Assembly (NCBI GenBank): GCA_947629095.1
Contig: CANRCK010000002.1
Location: 1-64,000 of the forward strand
DNA from: an uncultured Clostridia bacterium
GTDB taxonomy: Bacteria > Bacillota > Clostridia > Christensenellales > Borkfalkiaceae
Reading direction: 5' to 3'
Length of the DNA: 64,000 nt
Shown: positions 43,703 through 52,333 of the stretch, one piece after another
Layout: the number at the start of each line of letters is the position of its first letter
How positions within the stretch are numbered: the first letter of the stretch is position 1
Position numbers and translations under genes: made by a program
Notes under the pieces: generated by a model
What the model was told of the DNA's origin: nothing
The model's input: the letters and a program-made list of their open reading frames with translations, nothing else
Databases searched by the model: none

Positions 43703-44683
43703 TTAAATTATTATGGTGCCGAAGCACAAAAGCACAACCACCGAGCAATAGAGCATACTGTCGAAGCGATCGAGTATTCCTCCGTGCCCGGGCAGAAGCT
43801 TGCCCATATCCTTTATGCCGCACTCCCTCTTTATGGCGCTTTCGAACAGGTCGCCTATCTGCGCGAGCACAGCCGTTGCAAGCCCCACTAAAATAAATGT
43901 AACTATGGGATGGATTTTATCGCTTGTGAAAGTGAGATAAACGTTGTTGTAGCCTGCGTAGATTATTTCGCCGTTAATCCCGCCGAGATAATAAATTACG
44001 ACGAATGCGAGCATAGCCCCCAAAATTCCGCCAAGGATTCCGCCCACGGCGCCTATTACGGTTTTGTTGGGGGAGAGCTTGGGTGAGAGCTTTAAGGGAA
44101 TCCACCGCTTGAATACCGAGCCTATGGCGTACGCGCACGTGTCGCACAGAACCGTGCACATAAACAGCATAAGTATAGCCGCCATAGAGTTCTGCTCAAG
44201 ATGGTTGATTGCCGCAAGCATGGTTGAAAGAACGCCGCAGTACAACATACAGAAAACGCAGGATATAGTGCCCTTTACGGTAGATTTGAGGGGGTCGAAA
44301 ACGGACGTTGCCATAAGGAACATCACGTAGACCGTAAAGGCGCAGGCAACCGCCAGAAGCCCCTCCGACATCGTTATTTCTATAACGACGTACAGCGGAA
44401 CTATGGTCGCCGCAAAAGCCATGGTTATTGCGTGCTGGGGGAAAGACGTTCCGCCAATAGCCCTCATAAATTCATAACTGCCTATAATGGATATGGCGCA
44501 GAACGCCACGTCAAAGCCCAGAGAACCCCAGCCCCCGGCTATCCCGCCCGAGGGCAGCAGCCACTTCATTGAAATGAGCGCCACCCATACCACAAGATAT
44601 ACCGCAGCCGTGATTACGCGTGCTTTTAAATTGGCATGCTCCTTTTGGGGCTGCACGGGTGTTTGTGTTTTAATTTCTTCCAT
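43703..44683 (-). CDS. cdsA: Phosphatidate cytidylyltransferase
   Basis: CdsA activates phosphatidate with CTP to CDP-diacylglycerol, the precursor of anionic phospholipids. The 326-residue membrane protein has about eight helices and the C-terminal signature: KRECGIKDMGKLLPGHGG followed by ILDRFDSMLYC. The first 25 residues are polar and specific to this protein (MEEIKTQTPVQPQKEH). The ATG at 44683 is used because GGAG lies seven bases upstream. It follows uppS by 54 bases. Confidence 0.96.
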   Translation of the reverse strand: MEEIKTQTPVQPQKEHANLKARVITAAVYLVVWVALISMKWLLPSGGIAGGWGSLGFDVAFCAISIIGSYEFMRAIGGTSFPQHAITMAFAATIVPLYVVIEITMSEGLLAVACAFTVYVMFLMATSVFDPLKSTVKGTISCVFCMLYCGVLSTMLAAINHLEQNSMAAILMLFMCTVLCDTCAYAIGSVFKRWIPLKLSPKLSPNKTVIGAVGGILGGILGAMLAFVVIYYLGGINGEIIYAGYNNVYLTFTSDKIHPIVTFILVGLATAVLAQIGDLFESAIKRECGIKDMGKLLPGHGGILDRFDSMLYCSVVVLLCFGTIII

Positions 44684-44737
44684 TTTTATCTCCGTTTTGC
44701 GGAAAAACGCAACACGTTCCCGCATGTTTTAGTCGAT

Positions 44738-45427
44738 TTAAATTCCGCCGAACCTTCTCGTGCGCCTGGAATACTCCTTTAAAGCCTTGTCGAATTCCTT
44801 TGGCGAAAAATCGGGAAAGAGCACGGGCGTAAAATAAAGCTCGGCATAGGCGGACTGCCAAAGTAAAAAGTTTGAAAGGCGCACCTCGCCGCCCGTCCTT
44901 ATTATGAAGTCGGGTTCTGGCAAGCCCTCCGTGTAGAGTTCTGACGAGAGGGATTCTTCGGTTATATTTTTTCCGTTCTCCCGCAAAACCTCCGCGGCGC
45001 GGACTATTTCAGCCCTGCCGCCGTAGTTTATGGCAAAGGTCAAGGTAAACTTGCCGTCGGGCGGGGAATTTTTTTCGCCGTCCTCCAAAAGACGGCGCAC
45101 GTCGTCGGGGAGAGGGGCTTTGTCGCCTATCACCCGCACCTTTGCGCCGCGCGCGTGCAGCTCCTTAACGTTGTTGGAAAAGTATTTGCGCAGAAGGTCG
45201 AAAAGCTCGTCAAGTTCCTCCCGGGGACGGTTTTTAAGATTCTCGGTGGAGAGCGCATACACGGTGATATATCTTATATCCCACTCATTGGCGCGCTTTA
45301 CTATCCTTATCATCGCGTCCATTCCGGCGCTGTGCCCGAAGGAACGCGGTCTGTGCCTGCGCTTAGCCCATCTGCCGTTTCCGTCCATTATTATTCCTAC
45401 GTGGCGGGGCAAGTTGGTTATTTCCAT
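44738..45427 (-). CDS. uppS: Undecaprenyl diphosphate synthase
   Basis: UppS extends farnesyl diphosphate to the C55 lipid carrier used by peptidoglycan and by the surface polysaccharide genes of this window. The 229-residue cis-prenyltransferase opens HVGIIMDGNGRWAKRR, where the Asp binds magnesium, and continues with GHSAGMDA, TVYALSTEN, NYGGRAEIVRA and the closing DFIIRTGGEVRLSNFLLWQ. The ATG at 45427 overlaps the frr stop by one base (TGATG); an in-frame TTG at 45430 is an alternative. Confidence 0.95.
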   Translation of the reverse strand: MEITNLPRHVGIIMDGNGRWAKRRHRPRSFGHSAGMDAMIRIVKRANEWDIRYITVYALSTENLKNRPREELDELFDLLRKYFSNNVKELHARGAKVRVIGDKAPLPDDVRRLLEDGEKNSPPDGKFTLTFAINYGGRAEIVRAAEVLRENGKNITEESLSSELYTEGLPEPDFIIRTGGEVRLSNFLLWQSAYAELYFTPVLFPDFSPKEFDKALKEYSRRTRRFGGI

Positions 45428-45993
45428 CAAACGGTCATTATCTCCTTGTCTTTTGCCGCAACAGCAGCGTCGATGGCGGCAATTCCGTCCGATACGGCTT
45501 TTTCAACGTCCTTTTCGTAACCGGAATATTCGTCCTCGGAAATAAGTTTATCCGTTTTGAGTTTTTTAAGCGCTTCGAGCGCCTCGCGGCGGACATTGCG
45601 TTCGGCAACCTTTGCCTCTTCGCCCATCTTTTTTACCTGCTTGGAAAGCTCTTTTCTTCTCTCCTCGGTGAGCTGGGGGAATGCAAGACGGATCACCTTG
45701 CCGTCGTTGGTGGGATTTATGCCTATATTCGAAACCTGCAAAGCCTTTTCAAGGGGCTTTAAGAGGGAAACATCCCACGGCGCAATCACAAGGCACCTGC
45801 CCTCCTGCACCGAAATGTTGGAGGTCTGGTTTATGGGCGTGGGCACGCCGTAGTAATCCACCGTTATTCTGTCGAGAATATGGGGATTTGCGCGCCCCGC
45901 GCGGACTGCCGAATAATCTTCCTTTAAAACGCTTAAAGTTTTTGTAAGCTTGTCGTCGAGAACCAAGAGGATCTCATCTGCCTGTTCACTCAT
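45427..45993 (-). CDS. frr: Ribosome recycling factor
   Basis: Frr splits post-termination ribosomes together with EF-G. The 188-residue protein has the typical three-helix bundle and the small beta domain: AVRAGRANPHILDRITVDYYG, PINQTSNISV, ALQVSNIGINPTNDGKVIRLAFP and LTEERRKELSKQVKKMGEEAKVAERNVRR (quoted from adjoining segments). GAGGTG lies before the ATG. The gene is 22 bases after pyrH, as in most bacteria. Confidence 0.97.
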   Translation of the reverse strand: MSEQADEILLVLDDKLTKTLSVLKEDYSAVRAGRANPHILDRITVDYYGVPTPINQTSNISVQEGRCLVIAPWDVSLLKPLEKALQVSNIGINPTNDGKVIRLAFPQLTEERRKELSKQVKKMGEEAKVAERNVRREALEALKKLKTDKLISEDEYSGYEKDVEKAVSDGIAAIDAAVAAKDKEIMTV

Positions 45994-46015
45994 TTTTCAC
46001 CTCTTATTTATTATA

Positions 46016-46726
46016 TCAGTTATTGTCTATAACGGTACCCAGCTTTTCGCCGCAGACTACGCGGATTATGGAGTCCTTTTCATCCAGCCCGAACGCCATT
46101 ACGGGGATATTGTTCTCCATACACATCGTGGCAGCGGTTGTATCCATAGCCTTGATGCCGTTTTTTATTATGTCGAGATAATTTATGTGCGTATACTTTT
46201 TTGCGTTGGGGTTCAGCTTGGGGTCGCTGTCGTATATACCGTCAACGTTCTTTGCCATCATCAAAAGGTCAGCCTGTATTTCGCACGCGCGCTGGGCTGC
46301 CGCCGTATCCGTGGAGCAATAGGGATTGCCCGTGCCGCAGGCTATTATAACCACGCGCTTCTTTTCGAAATGGCTCAAAGCCTTTCTGAGAATATACGGC
46401 TCGGCAACGGACGTCATAATAAGCGCCGTCTGCACCCTGGTGGGAATTCCGCTTCTTTCGAGGGCGTCCATCATGGCAAGCGAATTCATAACGGTAGCCA
46501 GCATGCCCATATGGTCCGCGGTGGTGCGCTCCATCTGTTTGCCCTGCCTGCCGCGCCAAAAGTTGCCGCCGCCTATCACAAGGCATATTTCAACGCCCAT
46601 GTCGTGGACCGCCTTTATCTGCGCAACTATGCCCGACAAAACGTTTTCGTCTATGCCGTGACCCTGCTTCCCTGCAAGAGCTTCGCCCGAAAGCTTGATT
46701 AAAACTCTCTTGTAACGAGGTTGCAT
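46016..46726 (-). CDS. pyrH: UMP kinase
   Basis: PyrH phosphorylates UMP to UDP, feeding UTP and therefore the UDP- and CTP-dependent sugar enzymes of this window. The 236-residue amino-acid-kinase fold protein has RVLIKLSGEALAG, the phosphate loop VIGGGNFWRGRQG, MGMLATVMNS, GNPYCSTDTAAAQRA and NGIKAMDTTAATMCMENN. It starts at an ATG behind AAGGAG, has its own strong promoter and leads the pyrH-frr-uppS-cdsA-dxr-rseP series. Confidence 0.97.
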   Translation of the reverse strand: MQPRYKRVLIKLSGEALAGKQGHGIDENVLSGIVAQIKAVHDMGVEICLVIGGGNFWRGRQGKQMERTTADHMGMLATVMNSLAMMDALERSGIPTRVQTALIMTSVAEPYILRKALSHFEKKRVVIIACGTGNPYCSTDTAAAQRACEIQADLLMMAKNVDGIYDSDPKLNPNAKKYTHINYLDIIKNGIKAMDTTAATMCMENNIPVMAFGLDEKDSIIRVVCGEKLGTVIDNN

Positions 46727-46740
46727 AAAATCTCCTTATA

Positions 46741-46783
46741 CTGTGCTACACAGCATTATAACATACCGCAAAGCAAATTTCAA
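46741..46783 (-). promoter_or_regulatory. Promoter of pyrH with a short dyad at the start
   Basis: On the minus strand TTGAAA (46778-46783), 17 bases, TATAAT (46755-46760). A 5-3-5 dyad, CTGTG-N3-CACAG (46741-46753), overlaps the predicted start of transcription near 46748. Confidence 0.8.
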
Positions 46784-46903
46784 TGATTTTGCGCGTTTTA
46801 AAACATAAAGTTTTAAGCGGGCGGGCGCTTTGATTTTTGAGTATTTGCGCGCGGGCGTTTGATATCAAAAAAACCTGTTCAAGTGCGAGAGCTTGAATTA
46901 TAA

Positions 46904-46948
46904 ATATAAAATGCGGGCGCGGCTGTATGCCGCGCCCGCATTTTATAT
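46904..46948 (-). terminator. Intrinsic terminator after tsf
   Basis: A nearly perfect stem of about 19 bp (TATAAAATGCGGGCGCGGC with its complement) ending in a T-rich tract lies 16 bases after the tsf stop. It is symmetrical and could act on both strands. Confidence 0.9.
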
Positions 46949-46963
46949 ATTCACGGAAGTTCT

Positions 46964-47866
46964 TTACTTTTTCATGGACTCAATTTGCTTTGCAACCTCG
47001 TCCTGAAGGTTTTCGCTCTTCTTTTCAAGCCCTTCGCCCATCTCGAAGCGGGCAAAGCGGGCAACCTTGAACTTGTTGCCTATAACCTGCATAACCTTTT
47101 GGCTGTCGTCCTTTACGAAGGGCTGCTCCATAAGGCAGTTGTCCTCGTAGAATTTGCCGAGCTTGCCCTCTACTATTTTTTCCAAAATGTTTGCGGGCTT
47201 CTTTGCGTTCTTCGGGTCGTTCTGCATCTGGATGAGCATTATCTCCTTTTCCTTTGCAAGAACGGAAGCGGGAACGTCGTCGCGGGTGATATAGTAGGGC
47301 TTGGAAGCCGCTATCTGGAGAGCTACGTCGTGCAGGGTCTCCTCTGCGCCCTCCTTGAAGTCTACCGCTTCAACCATAACGCCTACCTTGCCGCCCATAT
47401 GGATATATGTTTCGATTTTTCCCGCGGTTTCGTAAATTTCAAAACGGCGGATTGATATCTTTTCGCCTATAACGGCGGTCTGGTTTATTATATAATCCTT
47501 AACGGTGGTGCCCTCAAGCTCGCACGCGTTGAGCGCCTCAACGTCCGCAGGCTTGTTCTGCGCAATAACCTTTGCAACCGCGTCCACTATGCCGTGGAAC
47601 TTTTCCCCGCGGGAAACGAAGTCGCTCTCGCAGTTTATTTCAAGGAGAACGCCCACGCCGCACTTGCCGCACACGAATGCGCCAACTACGCCCTCGGCGG
47701 CAATTCTGCCTTCCTTTTTAACAGCCTTGGCAACGCCGCGCTCCCTCAAAAGCTCGGCAGCCTTTTCCATATCGCCGTCTGCGTCGGTCAAAGCCTTTTT
47801 GCAGTCCAGCATGCCCGCGCCGCTCTTGTCGCGGAGGGTCATTACGTCCTTTGCAGTGAATGCCAT
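46964..47866 (-). CDS. tsf: Elongation factor Ts
   Basis: EF-Ts recharges EF-Tu with GTP. The 300-residue protein begins with the UBA-like MAFTAKDVMTLRDKSGAGMLDCKKAL, followed by the EF-Tu contact TDVD-like (TDADGDMEKAAELLRERG) and the core EINCESDFVSRGEKF and YIHMGGKVGVMVE. Downstream strands include LHDVALQIAASKPYYITRDDVP. The ATG at 47866 behind AAGGAG is taken as start. It follows rpsB by 19 bases. Confidence 0.97.
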   Translation of the reverse strand: MAFTAKDVMTLRDKSGAGMLDCKKALTDADGDMEKAAELLRERGVAKAVKKEGRIAAEGVVGAFVCGKCGVGVLLEINCESDFVSRGEKFHGIVDAVAKVIAQNKPADVEALNACELEGTTVKDYIINQTAVIGEKISIRRFEIYETAGKIETYIHMGGKVGVMVEAVDFKEGAEETLHDVALQIAASKPYYITRDDVPASVLAKEKEIMLIQMQNDPKNAKKPANILEKIVEGKLGKFYEDNCLMEQPFVKDDSQKVMQVIGNKFKVARFARFEMGEGLEKKSENLQDEVAKQIESMKK

Positions 47867-47885
47867 ATCTATATTCTCCTTAAAA

Positions 47886-48671
47886 TTATTCAGCCTCTTC
47901 GGTCTTTTCGGGTTCCTCTGCGGCAACAACTTCCTCTATGGAAACTTCGCCCTCAACCGCGGTCTCCTCCGTGGGCAGCACGGGGGTTTCGCCCTGGTTC
48001 GCCTCGATTACGGCGTTTGCTATAACCGACGAAATGAGCTTTACGGCGCGGATAGCGTCGTCGTTGCCGGGGATAACGTAGTCTATAAGATCGGGGTCGC
48101 AGTTGGTATCGGTGATTGCCACGATAGGTATATTGAGCTTTCTTGCCTCGGCAACGGCTATATCCTCGCTGTGGGGGTCAACCACAAACATAACGCCGGG
48201 GAGCTTTGTCATTTCCCTTATGCCGCCGAGATTGGTCTGCAATTTGTTGAATTCTTCCTTTAATTTTGCAACTTCCTTTTTGGGGAGAAGCTCAAATTCA
48301 CCGTTCTGTTCCATCTTTTCGATTTTGACCATTCTGTCGATGCGGGAACGGATAGTTTTGAAGTTTGTAAGCGTGCCGCCCAGCCAGCGGGAGTTTACAT
48401 AGTACATTCCGCAGCGCTCAGCCTCTTCCTTAATGGCGTCCTGAGCCTGCTTTTTGGTGCCTACAAAGAGGACGGTTTTGCCCTCTTTTACCGACTCAAC
48501 CACAAATTTATAAGCCTCTTCGATGAGGTCTACGGTGAGCTGAAGGTCGATAATGTGAATGTCGTTACGGGAAGCGTAGATATACTTGCCCATTTTGGGG
48601 TTCCACTTCCTCGTCTGGTGCCCGAAGTGTACGCCGGCTTCGAGCAGTTGTTTCATTGTTATAACCGCCAT
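47886..48671 (-). CDS. rpsB: 30S ribosomal protein S2
   Basis: S2 joins the small ribosomal subunit late in assembly. The 261-residue protein has [59 protein letters not shown] and [25 protein letters not shown]. It carries an acidic C-terminal tail ([16 protein letters not shown]) longer than in many species. GGAGG precedes the ATG. It is the first gene of the rpsB-tsf operon, with a structured leader of about 115 bases. Confidence 0.98.
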   Translation of the reverse strand: MAVITMKQLLEAGVHFGHQTRKWNPKMGKYIYASRNDIHIIDLQLTVDLIEEAYKFVVESVKEGKTVLFVGTKKQAQDAIKEEAERCGMYYVNSRWLGGTLTNFKTIRSRIDRMVKIEKMEQNGEFELLPKKEVAKLKEEFNKLQTNLGGIREMTKLPGVMFVVDPHSEDIAVAEARKLNIPIVAITDTNCDPDLIDYVIPGNDDAIRAVKLISSVIANAVIEANQGETPVLPTEETAVEGEVSIEEVVAAEEPEKTEEAE

Positions 48672-48693
48672 AATTTATTCCTCCGTTACTCCT

Positions 48694-48763
48694 CCCCGCA
48701 GGCGCGTTCGGTTGGCGCTATACGCGGCAATTGAATAGATTTTTGCCGTCACGGAGCGCCTGC
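48694..48763 (-). promoter_or_regulatory. Structured leader of rpsB (possible S2 autoregulatory RNA)
   Basis: GCGCCTGC (48756-48763) pairs with GCAGGCGC (48698-48705) over a 50-base interval that contains a second hairpin (CGGCAA 48725-48730 with TTGCCG 48743-48748). The lower stem abuts the GGAGG ribosome-binding site of rpsB. This is the arrangement expected of ribosomal-protein feedback leaders, but I recognise no named family. Confidence 0.45.
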
Positions 48764-48793
48764 CCCGCGGGTGTGAATTTTTACAGCCTTAAC

Positions 48794-48822
48794 ATTCTAA
48801 CAGAAATTATTTTATTTGTAAA
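48794..48822 (-). promoter_or_regulatory. Promoter of rpsB-tsf
   Basis: On the minus strand TTTACA (48817-48822), 17 bases, TAGAAT (48794-48799). Predicted leader about 115 bases. Confidence 0.8.
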
Positions 48823-48929
48823 GAATTTTTGCAACGTTTTTACAATAAACCGCCGCCGTCAATCAAAAAATCCCGGGCGGCTTGCTTGGGATTTTTGTTA
48901 ATAGTGTATTTACGAAGTTGTGCGGTGCG

Positions 48930-49131
48930 TGCTCCCCTCTTGGCTGCCCTACCCCCTACCTTGGCTCCCCTTAGTAAGGACGAGCGAGGCATTTCCACTT
49001 GGCTCCCCTTAGTAAGGGGAGCTGTCGAGCAATGCGAGACTGAGGGGATTGTTTTTTATGGTTACGCTTGCCCCCTCAGTCATTAAAATGACAGCTCCCC
49101 CCACACCGTGGGGGGAGCCAAGGGGTGCGGT
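48930..49131 (+). repeat. Dispersed noncoding repeat, copy 3
   Basis: Contains the shared core (49020-49052), two GGCTCCCC-TTAGTAA-GGGGAGC hairpins and the CAGTCATTAAAATGACAGC block with its hairpin (49077-49124), in the same orientation as copy 1. Flanking 48860-48900 holds a weaker hairpin (AAATCCC/GGGATTT). No gene is visible between rpsB and the prepilin stop; 49132-49303 shows two further short hairpins only. Confidence 0.7.
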
Positions 49132-49303
49132 GTGTCGCCGCTTGCCTATCTTTTAAAAATAATTAACGGCGCAAGCAAAACCACGCTTTTGCGCAGCGCA
49201 GCCCAATTTGCAAATACTTTTGCCTCAGTAGAGGGAATTTGCGCCATTATACTATTGTGCGCCCTTAAAAATGGCGCAAAGGGAGGCAACGCCTCCCAAA
49301 TCA

Positions 49304-49339
49304 CAAAAAAACAGACATCGTCGAATGTCTGTTTTTTTG
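49304..49339 (-). terminator. Intrinsic terminator downstream of the prepilin-like gene
   Basis: ACAGACAT, six bases and ATGTCTGT are flanked by A7 and T7, so it can work on both strands. It is about 170 bases past the prepilin-like stop. Confidence 0.85.
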
Positions 49340-49508
49340 TGAATAGAATATAAAAGTAGTTCATACTATATCCCGCATTTGGCAAACCGTTTTGCCGATA
49401 AACTTTTTGCCGCGGGAAAAGTATGAACTACCAAGAGAAATTTATGAACAGAATTATTTAAACTACTCGTTCAAACAATTCGTTCTGTTGGGATTGTTTG
49501 GGTGCCTG

Positions 49509-52136
49509 TTATGCAACCGTTATTGTGCCTGCGCCGCTCACGGCTGTTTCGCTTTCTCCGTTTTTGTATTTAAGGGGAAGCGTGTATTCTTGCAGGTTGT
49601 TGTTTCCTTCGCCGATATTCGCACCAACGCTGAACTTGCCTTCCAAATTTGCGCCTTGAACAATTTCAATCTTTGCGTCTTTCACCACCTGCACTATACC
49701 GCCGACCTTTGCGCCGCTTTCAACCTTGAACGTTCCGCCGGCTTCAACAAAGAATCCGCCGTTTTTATACAGGTCGCCCAAAAGTTCGGGAGTGGGATAT
49801 GACTTGCCGCCCAAAACTTTTTCGCCGTCGCTGTTATAGTCGTCAACGACATAGAATTCGCCGCCGTTTGCAACGCTAAGGGTGCCGCCGTCTTTAACGG
49901 TTATTTTTGCGCCCGGCAGAGCCGCGTATCTGTTTGTAACGGTGAACGTGCAGCCGCTTGTAATTTCAAATTCAAAGTTATAAGATATATAACATAAAAC
50001 CTGTTTTTGAACATCCGGGAATAAATTCAATATAATTCCGGTTTGCACCTTGCCGCTTAAAGTTACGGTGTTTATGCCTATGTCGCCCGCAAGATTTCCT
50101 TCTTTATCGTCCTTAACGGCGTTTTTATAATCGTACTTGATTACAACCGAACCGCCACTCTCCAACGTAAGCAAGCCGCCCTTTTCGGGTGTTTCGTCGC
50201 TGCCTACAAAATAGCCCTCAATGTTGCCGGCAATGCTCAAGCCGCTGCCATCCATATTGATATTTGTTATATTCAACATTCCGCCGTATTTTATTTCAAG
50301 ATTCGTAATGTTGGGCAGGGCGTATCTCATATACGGGAAATTTTTGTGAGAAGTAAGCGAGCTAATTACGCTACTGGCATCAATTGTGTCGGTCACTACT
50401 ATTGGTTCAAACACGGTTGCGCCGCTTTCGGCTGTTACAATGCCGCTATCCTTGCATTTAATGTAGCCGTAAGCGTTCAATTTGCCGCCGTTTTTAACGG
50501 TGATTGTGCCGCTGTTATCTATCTGCCCGTAGTTTCCGCCAACGCAACCGCTATAGCTTGCAGATTGGAATGTTAACAGTTGCGGGCAGCACTCCGCGCC
50601 TATTTCCAAAGTACCCTCAACGGTCAGGTTTGCGCCTGCGGCAATTGTAAGCGTGCACCGCTTGTAGTTTTGATAAGTATAGCCGGTTGCATTGTTTTCT
50701 TTCAGCTCGTCGTCCACCAAAGTTGTTTTTTCTCCCGTGCCCTGACCGGTTTTTATGCCGCCCTCAATGGCATAGGGCACATGCAGGGTTACGTTTTGGG
50801 GAATATTGATACTTTCATTGCCTTGTATTGTATAATTGCTTGCGAGAATGACTTCGCGCGGAAGACCAAATGCCTTTACAGACTCCTCTGCCGCAGCCAA
50901 AGCCTCTTTCAAATCAGTGTAATAGCCGGGCTTATTTTCATCATCTTTGTTGCTGCTCACATACGGCACGGCGGCAAGATTTGCGCCGAAGGTTTTAACG
51001 CTTTCTTTGACCTCTTGAATATGTTGAGAGCTTACCTGCGCACCATATAAGTTTCCACCCATCGATTCGGTCAAAACTTCTATGTTGCCTAACAACACAA
51101 TGTTGCTCAAATCGGAATCGTTAATACTACCGTTGTTGACCACGCTCTCTATGGTATCAGGGATTACAACCACGGCGTTTTCGAGGAAGATTTTGAACAT
51201 ATAAAGATCTAACTTTGTGGTCGCTTCAGGAATAAAAACTCTCGAAGGTGAAACTTTAAGCTTTTTATAGTATTCCTCTGAAGTAGTGATTGTCCTATCA
51301 TAGGTCGATATCTCTTTCCATTGTGAACTTGTTGGACTCACTTCACTTCCGTCAATTGTAGGGGAACTATTATTTTCTTTGTCTACACCTATTACTTTTA
51401 CATCTTCATTATTATTACCTATCTTGATAAATGCCATATCACGACAAGCACCACGGATACCAGGCCATGTATCAAAACAATCAAGAAATACAGACTCATT
51501 TATTAACTTTTTGAAGCCTTCAATTACGGCATCTTTTTTATCAATTTTTATATCACAAATTTTTTTCCATAATGCCTTAAAATTATTCACCATTTCGGAA
51601 TGAGCAGCATCCTTATTCGTATGAATTCGAGTATTATAAAACCCATATATGGCTTCCGCGAGGTCGTTGCCGCCGGTGCTGACTATGGTGTAGTCCTTGA
51701 AAATTTCGGCAAAGGAGAACGGGTTGGGGTCTATTACCAAGGCGCCGTCGGTGGAAACGTCGGCTTCAACCGTTGCCGCCGTGCCGGTGGAAAGTTCTTC
51801 CGTTGTTATGTTGGCTTTGCTAAGGTTGATAAGTTCAAATTTGTTTGCGCTTTGGTGATAGGCAATTATGTTGTCCTTTTTCTTTGTGGTAAGATTGTTC
51901 AAACCGTTGTCCTTTAGCAGTTTGCGCAAATTTTCGGCTGTTGCGGTTTGGTCTGCATAGACTTCAGTCGATAAAACGGTATTCATATTTCTTGTAAGCT
52001 GCAAATCCGCACTGTTGTTGGCGTTGTCAATCACAGATATGAATGTGGGAATGAGAACTGCCGCCAAAACCGCTATAACCGCAATTACGATTACAAGCTC
52101 CACAAGGGTGAAGCCATGTTTGAGTTTTTTTAACAT
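49509..52136 (-). CDS. Giant prepilin-like surface protein (875 aa)
   Basis: The N-terminus is a class III (type IV pilin) signal: basic MLKKLKHG, then FTLVELVIVIAVIAVLAAVL. Cleavage is expected after Gly8 with methylation of Phe9 and a Glu at +5. Residues 10-60 form the pilin spine helix. After a small domain (to about 130) comes a long exposed region. From about residue 460 to the end it is beta-rich, with repeats such as TVKNGGKLNAYGYIK and TVKDGGTLSVANGG that suggest a beta-solenoid. Ordinary pilins have 120-200 residues. No pilus motor, platform or peptidase gene is in the window. An AGGAGG site precedes the ATG. DNA at about 51240-51620 is much poorer in G+C than the rest. Confidence 0.85.
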   Translation of the reverse strand: MLKKLKHGFTLVELVIVIAVIAVLAAVLIPTFISVIDNANNSADLQLTRNMNTVLSTEVYADQTATAENLRKLLKDNGLNNLTTKKKDNIIAYHQSANKFELINLSKANITTEELSTGTAATVEADVSTDGALVIDPNPFSFAEIFKDYTIVSTGGNDLAEAIYGFYNTRIHTNKDAAHSEMVNNFKALWKKICDIKIDKKDAVIEGFKKLINESVFLDCFDTWPGIRGACRDMAFIKIGNNNEDVKVIGVDKENNSSPTIDGSEVSPTSSQWKEISTYDRTITTSEEYYKKLKVSPSRVFIPEATTKLDLYMFKIFLENAVVVIPDTIESVVNNGSINDSDLSNIVLLGNIEVLTESMGGNLYGAQVSSQHIQEVKESVKTFGANLAAVPYVSSNKDDENKPGYYTDLKEALAAAEESVKAFGLPREVILASNYTIQGNESINIPQNVTLHVPYAIEGGIKTGQGTGEKTTLVDDELKENNATGYTYQNYKRCTLTIAAGANLTVEGTLEIGAECCPQLLTFQSASYSGCVGGNYGQIDNSGTITVKNGGKLNAYGYIKCKDSGIVTAESGATVFEPIVVTDTIDASSVISSLTSHKNFPYMRYALPNITNLEIKYGGMLNITNINMDGSGLSIAGNIEGYFVGSDETPEKGGLLTLESGGSVVIKYDYKNAVKDDKEGNLAGDIGINTVTLSGKVQTGIILNLFPDVQKQVLCYISYNFEFEITSGCTFTVTNRYAALPGAKITVKDGGTLSVANGGEFYVVDDYNSDGEKVLGGKSYPTPELLGDLYKNGGFFVEAGGTFKVESGAKVGGIVQVVKDAKIEIVQGANLEGKFSVGANIGEGNNNLQEYTLPLKYKNGESETAVSGAGTITVA

Positions 52137-52209
52137 TTATTATCCTCCTGTTTGTTTCTATCAATTTGCGTTCATCAGTTGGTCAATTAGGTGAACATAG
52201 CGGCAAATG

Positions 52210-52237
52210 ATTTTAACAAAACAGGGGGGCAAGTGAA
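52210..52237 (-). promoter_or_regulatory. Candidate promoter of the prepilin-like gene
   Basis: On the minus strand TTCACT (52232-52237), 16 bases, TAAAAT (52210-52215) with TGT in front (extended -10). The predicted start is near 52203, four bases before the inverted-repeat arm. Other AT-rich matches occur nearby, so the exact promoter is uncertain. Confidence 0.5.
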
Positions 52238-52293
52238 CATTATTAGCGGTAAAATTTTAAAAAATCACACATACGATAAATTTTTTTAAATTA

Positions 52294-52323
52294 TTGACAA
52301 ATTTTAAATTAATATGATAAAAT
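52294..52323 (+). promoter_or_regulatory. Promoter of mini-element copy B
   Basis: TTGACA (52294-52299), 18 bases, TAAAAT (52318-52323). The predicted start is near 52330, just before the right inverted-repeat arm. Confidence 0.7.
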
Positions 52324-52333
52324 ATCAATTGTG

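Noticed and set aside
49509-52136. Diversity-generating retroelement target in the prepilin-like gene
   Set aside because: No reverse transcriptase or template repeat is in the window; the AT-rich block is better explained by recombination.
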